Shown: one piece after another, positions 24,612 through 31,291 of the stretch
Numbering within the stretch: the stretch's first letter is position 1
Layout of the letters: each line of letters begins with the position of its first letter
DNA from: JAQUYS01 sp964430665
GTDB lineage: Archaea > Nanobdellota > Nanobdellia > Woesearchaeales > SKGA01
Direction of reading: 5' to 3'
Assembly: GCA_964430665.1 (NCBI GenBank)
Contig: CAYSFC010000004.1
Location: 1 to 46,730 of the forward strand
Length of the DNA: 46,730 nt
Program-made: the position numbers and the translations under genes
Notes under the pieces: generated by a model
What the model was told of the DNA's origin: nothing
What the model saw: only the letters and a program-made list of their open reading frames with translations
The model's database searches: none

Positions 24612-26551
24612 TCTAAGTAAGCAATAAAATCTGTTCTTACATCATAAGGATTATTGTAAGAATTTTGAATCGTTGTTAATAGTGTAGATGTTTCTTGACT
24701 TTTTGACAAACCGTTAAATTTGTAAATAACTGGCCCTCTTGCCGTTGTATATCTTACATCCAATGAATTACAATGCATGCTAACAACCAAACTATCATAA
24801 AAACTATATTGATTTACAAATTCTACTGTGCTTTTTAATCTTTTAATTTTTTCAGATTCTGCTTTATTCCAAGAATTAGTTTTAAAATCATAATCATAAA
24901 TTATTATGTTATAATCTTTAATTCCATCTTTCAAATCAAGTTCTTCAATATGTTTTTTTACCCTTGTGACAAGTTCTCTATTAAATTCTGATTCAGTTCT
25001 ATATTTTGCAAAATCAAAATATTCTTCATACACTTCTGCGCCAGGTAAATTACCATGACCAATTATTAAAATGATGTTTTTTAAATTATAACTTGATGCA
25101 AACTGAACAAGTCCTCTAGCAAGTTTATATGTATGTGTATTTACATGAACTTCATCTTTAGAAAACAAACGAAGTTCTTCAGGATTATTCATATAAAAAT
25201 TTTCAACCAAAACAATAGGTAATTCTGAATTTCTCAACACCATATAATTTGCAGATCTTTCAGTTGCAGTACTTAAAGTATCATCAGATAAAGTTTCTAC
25301 AACCACACCATTATCTAGCTCTATATTATTATCATATTTATCAAGTATATTTGTAGATTCTAAAGAGGGTTTAGGTAAAGATTCTAAATACGTATTTGAT
25401 TCATAAAATGAATATGGATCAAAAGCATCTTCAAAAGGATCTTCATCAAAACCATACATATCTTCATCCAATTCTAATACAAATTTTTCATCATAATATT
25501 CATCAATTCTCAAAAGTTCTTCATTAGCATAAATTGATTTTTGTTTGTTACAAAGATTATTCAAATAATCACTAATATGATTACCATATTGTATTCCAAT
25601 TTCTTTGGCACCACTATATGTGTTATCGAAATGACTTTCTTGAATATCCGACCAAGTTAATTCTCTTAAATCTTTTCCCGCTTCAATTGAAGCTACATTC
25701 ATAACACTTCTACCTGCACCAGGACCTATTTTATAAAATAAAGCGACGAATTGAATATTTGGATTAATTTCATAGGCATAACCCTTTTTAATTAAATCAT
25801 TATTCAACAAAATATTCAAATATGCTGTGCCTGAATATATACTATGTTCTAAATAAGTTTCTTCTTCCCCATTAACAAATGTTGAACCTCCATAAACTAA
25901 CGTATTTCTATCACAACTAAATGTTGTGCCATCTTGTAAATAACCTAATCTTGAATTTATATCTTCACAAAATATTTTCGTTACTTGCATAGGTCCACAA
26001 GCATAATAAGAATTACAATATCCTTCTTCTAAACTTTTTCCATATGTAATTTTCCATTCAGCATACAATATTGATTTTATTAATTCTATTGAAACTTCAG
26101 GGAATTTCTGATGCGCTTTTTTAATTGCTTGCATTAATTCGTAATTTGAAATTAATTCTGTTTCAAATTCTTCAAAAGAATCATCTCCATACGAATAAAT
26201 CGAAGTTTGTTCATAACCAGAACAAAAAGTACTTATTCCTCCAACACCAAATTCTTCAACTAGTAAATCATTCCAATTAGATTCTTCCCAAGGGTTATCA
26301 TTATTCAAATAGTAATTTTCTTCTTGAGGATATTGTGCATAATCATTATTTGTTGTAGACTCAATTCCTGCATCAGCAATTGCTCCTGAACTTGCTAAAG
26401 AAGTAAAAAATCCAAAGAATTGACCAACAACATTTCCTTGTTCATCAACAACAAGAGTTTGTTGTTCCGTAGTATTTCCCATCATAAAAAAGATTCCAAA
26501 AAGAGCTACGATTGCAACTATTCCCACAATCCAAAGAATTGATTTTTTCAT
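24608..26551 (-). CDS. Membrane-anchored SLT/lysozyme-like plus permuted Amidase_3 peptidoglycan hydrolase
   Basis: 647 aa from the ATG at 26551 (GGTG upstream). A transmembrane anchor (6-24) and linker are shared with the gene at 21658-22479. The first domain (about 127-335) is SLT/lysozyme-like: catalytic-type Glu165 in L-Y-A-E-W, G-P-M-Q-V-T (186-191) and A-L-F-Y-K-I-G-P-G-A-G (270-280). After an acidic linker comes an Amidase_3-like domain in unusual order. L-R-N-S-E-L-P-I-V-L-V-E-N with Glu450 comes first; in the usual family this block is last. Then follow I-I-G-H-G with His499, a Glu at 520/522 and V-V-S-M-H-C-N-S with His593. These match the zinc ligands and catalytic Glu of N-acetylmuramoyl-L-alanine amidases. 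Together the domains would cut the glycan chain and the peptide link of bacterial peptidoglycan outside the cell. Activity is inferred, not shown. Confidence 0.82.
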   Translation of the reverse strand: MKKSILWIVGIVAIVALFGIFFMMGNTTEQQTLVVDEQGNVVGQFFGFFTSLASSGAIADAGIESTTNNDYAQYPQEENYYLNNDNPWEESNWNDLLVEEFGVGGISTFCSGYEQTSIYSYGDDSFEEFETELISNYELMQAIKKAHQKFPEVSIELIKSILYAEWKITYGKSLEEGYCNSYYACGPMQVTKIFCEDINSRLGYLQDGTTFSCDRNTLVYGGSTFVNGEEETYLEHSIYSGTAYLNILLNNDLIKKGYAYEINPNIQFVALFYKIGPGAGRSVMNVASIEAGKDLRELTWSDIQESHFDNTYSGAKEIGIQYGNHISDYLNNLCNKQKSIYANEELLRIDEYYDEKFVLELDEDMYGFDEDPFEDAFDPYSFYESNTYLESLPKPSLESTNILDKYDNNIELDNGVVVETLSDDTLSTATERSANYMVLRNSELPIVLVENFYMNNPEELRLFSKDEVHVNTHTYKLARGLVQFASSYNLKNIILIIGHGNLPGAEVYEEYFDFAKYRTESEFNRELVTRVKKHIEELDLKDGIKDYNIIIYDYDFKTNSWNKAESEKIKRLKSTVEFVNQYSFYDSLVVSMHCNSLDVRYTTARGPVIYKFNGLSKSQETSTLLTTIQNSYNNPYDVRTDFIAYLD

Positions 26552-26566
26552 ATAACACACCTTATA
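26364..26566 (-). repeat. 203-bp direct repeat, copy 2 (leader plus membrane anchor)
   Basis: Identical to 22292-22494 at a distance of 4072 bp. It encodes the ribosome site, anchor and linker of the SLT/amidase protein. Confidence 0.92.
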
Positions 26567-26641
26567 CCAATTTTACATAACTTCTCATTTATATATTTAA
26601 TTAATAATAACATTTATATATTATGTATTAAAAGAAAAAGT

Positions 26642-27358
26642 ATGAAATCTAACGTTTATGAAAAAGAATACTCTCTAGGAGATTTTATTGTAGATACTAC
26701 ACAACAATATATGGATAATTTTAAAATTATCTTTATGCTGCTTTTGGTTATTGTACTTCCAATAAACATAATAACTTTTTTGTTATTTGGGAATGCTTCA
26801 ACACCAACAGTGAATTTTGGATTCACAAACATAATAATATTATTTATTTTGTCAGCAATATCTTTAGTTTCAATGATTTCTATAGCTTATGCGATAAAGC
26901 AAAAAATCGATAAAAAATCTTGTGATTTAAAAGAAGCAATTACTTTTGGTTTTAATAAGCTTATGCCTGCATTAGGAACTATGATTTTATTATTCATATT
27001 TGTGTTCTTATTATCATTATTGTTAATAATTCCAGGAATAATTTTTGCAGTTTATTGGACTTTCGCATTATATGTTGTAATTTTTAAGAATGTGTCTGGA
27101 AATTCTGCTTTAAGCCAAAGTAAAGAATTAGTTCAAAATAGGTGGTGGAAAACATTAGGTTTCTTATTTATTATAGGTTTAATTCCAACACTAATTGGTT
27201 TTATAGCAATTATGCTTTTACCTCCTTTGTCAGGCACTATAACTATTATTAGTTCTTTTATCTCTACTGTTATAAATGCATTCGCAATTGTAGGAACAAC
27301 ACTTTTATTCTTGAATTATGATAAAAATAGACTAAAAGTTGTTAGAAAAAGAACATAA
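26642..27358 (+). CDS. Polytopic membrane protein, 238 aa
   Basis: About six hydrophobic segments (about 28-50, 60-85, 98-125, 125-145, 175-195, 200-222). A polar N-terminus with Y-S-L-G-D-F-I-V-D-T and a loop R-W-W-K-T-L (about 168-173) stand out. The pattern recalls the loosely defined DUF975/glycerophosphoryl-diester-phosphodiesterase-membrane-domain group, but I cannot assign it firmly. TTTATATA at about 26613-26620 lies about 26 nt before the ATG, so the mRNA is likely leaderless. It diverges from the amidase gene and precedes a T-rich tract (27359-27400) that probably ends transcription before the tRNAs. Confidence 0.7.
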   Translation: MKSNVYEKEYSLGDFIVDTTQQYMDNFKIIFMLLLVIVLPINIITFLLFGNASTPTVNFGFTNIIILFILSAISLVSMISIAYAIKQKIDKKSCDLKEAITFGFNKLMPALGTMILLFIFVFLLSLLLIIPGIIFAVYWTFALYVVIFKNVSGNSALSQSKELVQNRWWKTLGFLFIIGLIPTLIGFIAIMLLPPLSGTITIISSFISTVINAFAIVGTTLLFLNYDKNRLKVVRKRT

Positions 27359-27462
27359 TTATTTTTATTTTTAAATTGTTTTATTTTTCATTTTTTTTAA
27401 AATTTCTTGTAATAATGCATAAATAAAGAAAATTATTAAAATTATATTAAAATTCAATACCC

Positions 27463-27478
27463 AAAGATTTATAAAATG
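27463..27478 (+). promoter_or_regulatory. Probable promoter of the tRNA-Asp/tRNA-Lys/RNA polymerase cluster
   Basis: AAAGATTTATAAAATG resembles the BRE/TATA consensus seen elsewhere in the window. The start would be near 27498, about 43 nt before tRNA-Asp. A second weak TATA-like stretch lies at about 27502-27516. Confidence 0.45.
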
Positions 27479-27540
27479 TTATATTTTCCTCCTGCTATCG
27501 TCATATAATAACTTAAAATAGTTGTTTTGCCGATATTTAC

Positions 27541-27615
27541 GCCCTGATAGTGTAGTCCGGCCTATCATATCGCCCTGTCGAGGCGATGACCCGGGTTCGA
27601 ATCCCGGTCAGGGCG
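27541..27615 (+). tRNA. tRNA-Asp (GTC)
   Basis: The cloverleaf is intact. The acceptor stem GCCCTGA pairs with TCAGGGC, followed by discriminator G at 27615. The anticodon stem TCGCC/GGCGA has loop CTGTCGA, giving anticodon GTC. The T arm is CCGGG-TTCGAAT-CCCGG. No CCA is encoded. It lies 8 bp upstream of tRNA-Lys, and both precede rpoH. Confidence 0.93.
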
Positions 27616-27623
27616 TGTTTTGT

Positions 27624-27733
27624 GAGCCGGTAGCTCAGCCTGGAAGAAGAACTGTAAAAACAGTGATTCTGGGTAATAGAGCACCTGACTTTTAATCAGG
27701 TGGTCGCGAGTTCAAATCTCGTCCGGCTCGCCA
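27624..27733 (+). tRNA. tRNA-Lys (TTT) with D-loop intron
   Basis: Acceptor GAGCCGG pairs with CCGGCTC. The anticodon arm CCTGA-CTTTTAA-TCAGG gives TTT. The T arm is GCGAG-TTCAAAT-CTCGT. CCA is encoded (27731-27733). The D loop is interrupted by about 31 nt (27645-27675). rpoH starts 30 bp downstream, so the tRNA may be processed from the polymerase operon mRNA. Confidence 0.92.
27645..27675 (+). other. Probable intron in the D loop of tRNA-Lys
   Basis: CCTG (27639-27642) can pair with TGGG (27670-27673), flanked by 3-nt bulges GAA (27643-27645) and TAA (27674-27676). That is a bulge-helix-bulge with cuts after 27644 and 27675. Inside is the hairpin ACTGT-AAAA-ACAGT (27651-27664). Removal leaves a normal D arm. 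Confidence 0.7.
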
Positions 27734-27763
27734 TTTATTTCCTATCCTGGGGGCAGTTACAAT

Positions 27764-27997
27764 ATGGTTGAACAAATAAAACATACTCTTATTCCAATAC
27801 ATGAAAAGATTTCTGAAACTGAAAAGAAGGAATTGTATAAAAAATACAATATTTCCTTTAAAGAATTACCAAAAATTCTAATTAAAGATCCTGCAATAAG
27901 ACATCTTGAACCTAAAGTTGGGGATGTTATAAAAATAACTAGAAATAGTCAGACTGCCGGTAAAGCTATTTTTTACAGAGGTGTAATACATGAATAA
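27764..27997 (+). CDS. rpoH: RNA polymerase subunit H
   Basis: 77 aa, matching the small archaeal H subunit (counterpart of the eukaryotic Rpb5 C-terminal domain). Visible signatures are H-x-L-I-P-x-H near the start, L-P-K-I-L-x-x-D-P (about 36-44) and G-D-V-I-K-I-T-R (about 56-63). It binds the polymerase jaw. GGGGG upstream at about 27749 is the ribosome site. The last 8 bases overlap the start of rpoB'', indicating coupled translation in the operon. Confidence 0.95.
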   Translation: MVEQIKHTLIPIHEKISETEKKELYKKYNISFKELPKILIKDPAIRHLEPKVGDVIKITRNSQTAGKAIFYRGVIHE

Positions 27998-29477
27998 TTC
28001 CAGTAACTCAAAATTACTTTTAAAAAAATACTTTGAAGAGAATTCATTGGTTAATGCAGATTTGGAATCATTCAATAGATTTGTAAATCAAACACTTCTT
28101 GAAATCTTAGAAGAAAACAAAGTTATTGAACCAACAATAATTCCTCCTTCTGTAGATGAATTTTTAATAAAATTAGATAATATTTGGGTTGGAAAACCTG
28201 AACTAACTGAGGCTGATGGTTCTAGAAGAGATGTTTATCCTTCTGAAGCAAGATTAAGAAAACTTTCTTACTCTGCACCAATATATTTAGAAGTTTCTGC
28301 ACATGTTGATGGAATTCAAAAAGAAACTTTCAAACTACAAATTGGTAATCTACCTATCATGGTAAAAAGTCAATTTTGTCATTTAAATGGTTTTAATAGA
28401 GAAGAATTAATTAAACGTGGAGAAGATCCTGACGATCCAGGTGGTTATTTTATAATTAATGGAACAGAAAAAGTTCTTGTTAAAATTGAAGATTTGGCTC
28501 CAAATAGATTAATGGTTGAAAAAACAAATACAGGAATATCTGAATTTGTTGGAAAATTATTTTCTGAAAGAGGTTCATATAAAATTCCACACCAAATTGA
28601 AAAATTAAAAGACGGAATCTTTTATTTAACATTCACTCGAGTTAAAAGAATACCGATTGTTCTTGTTTTGAAAGCTCTTGGCATGACTAAAGATGCAGAT
28701 ATAATGGAACAAATTGGATTAGGAGATGACAATGAAATCTTCGTAAACTTATTTGAATATGTTGAAACTAAAGATCAAGAAGAAGCACTTGATACTGTTG
28801 CTAAAAAAATTGGAATTGCTCAAGCAAGAGAAATTCGAATTGCAAGAGTTAGAGAAATTCTTGACAAATATTTATTTCCACACTTAGGTGTTACTGAAGA
28901 AAATAGACATTTCAAAGCTTTAAATATATGTAAATACTTAAATCATTTTGTTAAAGTAACTAGAGGACAAATTCCTCAAACAGATAAAGATCACTACATA
29001 AATAAAAGATTAAAAATGTCTGGAGATTTATTATCTGATTTATTCCGTGTTAACATTAAAGTTTTAATTGGAGATTTACTTTACAATTTTCAAAGAATTG
29101 TTAAGCGAGGTAAAATACCTTCTATCAAAGTTATTATCAGAGAAAAATTATTAACTCAAAGAGTTTATAGTAGTATGGCTACTGGAAATTGGGTTGGTGG
29201 AAGAACAGGTATATCCCAAAGATTAGCTAGACAAAATTTCTTAGATTTACTTTCAAATCTTCAAAGAGTTGTTAGTCCATTATCTTCAAGCCAAGAAAAC
29301 TTCGCAGCTCGTGCACTACACTCAACACACTTAGGAAGATTGTGTCCAAGTGAAACTCCTGAAGGACCAAACATTGGTTTAAGAAAAAATTTAGCTTTAC
29401 TAACAAGCGTAACTTCTACAGTTGACGAAGAAGAATTAGTTAAATCACTTAAGAAATTAGGATTGGAGATGAACTAA
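27990..29477 (+). CDS. rpoB2: RNA polymerase subunit B'' (N-terminal half of B)
   Basis: 495 aa. It covers the protrusion, lobe and fork regions of the beta-type subunit: G-G-Y-F-I-I-N-G-T-E-K (about 150-160), K-R-L-K-M-S-G-D-L-L, G-N-W-V-G-G-R-T-G-I-S-Q and the fork motif L-G-R-L-C-P-S-E-T-P-E-G-P-N-I-G-L near the C-terminus. The split from B' occurs shortly after the fork, the usual place in archaea with divided B. GGAGATG near the stop provides the ribosome site for B', which starts after a 1-nt gap. Confidence 0.95.
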   Translation: MNNSSNSKLLLKKYFEENSLVNADLESFNRFVNQTLLEILEENKVIEPTIIPPSVDEFLIKLDNIWVGKPELTEADGSRRDVYPSEARLRKLSYSAPIYLEVSAHVDGIQKETFKLQIGNLPIMVKSQFCHLNGFNREELIKRGEDPDDPGGYFIINGTEKVLVKIEDLAPNRLMVEKTNTGISEFVGKLFSERGSYKIPHQIEKLKDGIFYLTFTRVKRIPIVLVLKALGMTKDADIMEQIGLGDDNEIFVNLFEYVETKDQEEALDTVAKKIGIAQAREIRIARVREILDKYLFPHLGVTEENRHFKALNICKYLNHFVKVTRGQIPQTDKDHYINKRLKMSGDLLSDLFRVNIKVLIGDLLYNFQRIVKRGKIPSIKVIIREKLLTQRVYSSMATGNWVGGRTGISQRLARQNFLDLLSNLQRVVSPLSSSQENFAARALHSTHLGRLCPSETPEGPNIGLRKNLALLTSVTSTVDEEELVKSLKKLGLEMN

Positions 29478-29478
29478 A

Positions 29479-31281
29479 ATGACAGATGTATTTATCGATT
29501 ATAAATTTATAGGAACTGTAAAAAATGCAGAAGATTTTATAGAACGTTTTATCTCAGAAAGAAGAATGAATCGTATTGATTCTGCAGCAAACATATTTAT
29601 TGACAAAAATACAGGAAGTGTTTTCATAGAAATTGCTTCAGGTAGAGCAACTCGTCCTTTAATTGTTGTTAAAGAAGGTAAATCTTTATTGACAAAAAAA
29701 CATTACGAACAGTTAAAGAAAAACGAAATTTCTTGGTCAGATTTAATCAAACAAGGAATAATTGAATATGTTGATTCCGCTGAAGAAGAAGGATGTTATG
29801 TTGCATTTAGAGAATCTGAAATAACCAATGAACACACTCATTTAGAAGTTAGTGAAACTGCGATGGTTGGAATTGCAACTGGCTTAGTTCCTTTTGGACA
29901 TCACAATCAAGGAGCGCGTTTACTTCAAGGTTCTAAAAACCAAAAACAAGGTATTGGTTTTTACGCAGCAAACTTTCCATTAAGAATGGATATGGATTCA
30001 AACTTATTACATTATCCGCAAGTTCCAATTGTTTCTTCAATACTTTACGATTTATCTGAGTATGAAAAACATCCTAGTGGTCAAAACATTGTTGTTGCAA
30101 TAATGTCTTACCAAGGGTATAATATTGAAGACGCAGTAATATTAAATAAAGGAAGTATTGATAGAGGATTGTGTAGAAGCACATACTATAGACCTATGAT
30201 TGCTGAAGAATTAAGATATTCTGGCGGTTTATTAGATGAAATTCACATTCCTGATAAAGATGTAAAAGGTTATAGAACTGAAAAAGATTATAGATTATTA
30301 GACGATGATGGAATAATAACTCCTGAAAGTCATGTTTTTGAAGGAGATGTAATTATTGGTAAAACTTCACCTCCGAGATTCCTTAATGCTATGGATGAGT
30401 ATAATTTAGCAACAAACTCAAGAAGAGAATCTTCTGTTGCAATACCTCACGGAAATAGTGGAATTGTAGACATGGTTTTATTAACTGAGAATGAAGATGG
30501 AAATAAATTGGTTCAAGTAAGATTAAGGGAACCAAGAATACCAGAACTTGGAGATAAATTTACATCTCGTCACGCTCAAAAAGGTATAGTTTCTTTATTA
30601 GTTCCTGAAGCAGATGTTCCGTTTACAATAACAGGTATTAAACCAGATTTAATTTTCACACCTCATGGTATTCCTACTCGTATGACTATGGGACACTTAT
30701 TAGATTTATTAGGTGGTAAAGTAGGTTCTTTAGGTGGAAGATTTGTTGATGGTACTATTTTTGATGCTGAAAAAGAAGGAGATTTAAGATCTGAACTTCT
30801 TTCATATGGATTTAAAGAAAATGGTACAGAAACAATGTATAACGGAGTAACTGGAGAACCATACAAAGTTAAAATTTTTATTGGTCCTATGTATTACTTA
30901 AGATTAAGACATCAAGTTAAGAATAAACTTCATTCTAGAGCAAGAGGTCCTGTTCAACTTTTAACAAGACAACCTACTGAAGGTAGAGCAAAAGAAGGTG
31001 GTTTAAGATTAGGAGAGATGGAAAAAGATACATTAGTGGCTCATGGAGCAAGTATGCTTCTTAAGGAGAGATTCGATTCTGACAAAACAATAATTCCAAT
31101 TTCTGATGAAAGTGGTATTGTTGCAGTACACGATGCTAGAAAAAGTAGAAATTATTGTCCAATAATGGGAGATAATGCTTCTATCGATGAGGTTGAAATG
31201 TCGTATGCATTTAAACTTATATTAGATGAGTTCAAATCTCTTTGCTTGTATCCGAAGCTGAAATTAAAATCAAAATACTAG
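29479..31281 (+). CDS. rpoB1: RNA polymerase subunit B' (C-terminal half of B)
   Basis: 600 aa. It carries catalytic-core elements: S-Y-Q-G-Y-N-I-E-D-A, G-D-K-F-T-S-R-H-A-Q-K-G, G-M/I-P-T-R-M-T-M-G-H-L and the clamp region R-G-P-V-Q-L-L-T-R-Q-P-T-E-G-R. The C-terminal zinc ribbon is altered. Where archaeal B usually reads C-x-x-C-G ... C-P-x-H-G-D, this protein has S542-D-E-S545-G and C560-P-I-M563-G-D, so only one of four ligands remains. The flanking sequence (S-Y-A-F-K-L) is well conserved, so this is substitution, not misalignment. Confidence 0.95.
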   Translation: MTDVFIDYKFIGTVKNAEDFIERFISERRMNRIDSAANIFIDKNTGSVFIEIASGRATRPLIVVKEGKSLLTKKHYEQLKKNEISWSDLIKQGIIEYVDSAEEEGCYVAFRESEITNEHTHLEVSETAMVGIATGLVPFGHHNQGARLLQGSKNQKQGIGFYAANFPLRMDMDSNLLHYPQVPIVSSILYDLSEYEKHPSGQNIVVAIMSYQGYNIEDAVILNKGSIDRGLCRSTYYRPMIAEELRYSGGLLDEIHIPDKDVKGYRTEKDYRLLDDDGIITPESHVFEGDVIIGKTSPPRFLNAMDEYNLATNSRRESSVAIPHGNSGIVDMVLLTENEDGNKLVQVRLREPRIPELGDKFTSRHAQKGIVSLLVPEADVPFTITGIKPDLIFTPHGIPTRMTMGHLLDLLGGKVGSLGGRFVDGTIFDAEKEGDLRSELLSYGFKENGTETMYNGVTGEPYKVKIFIGPMYYLRLRHQVKNKLHSRARGPVQLLTRQPTEGRAKEGGLRLGEMEKDTLVAHGASMLLKERFDSDKTIIPISDESGIVAVHDARKSRNYCPIMGDNASIDEVEMSYAFKLILDEFKSLCLYPKLKLKSKY

Positions 31282-31291
31282 GAGTATCAAA

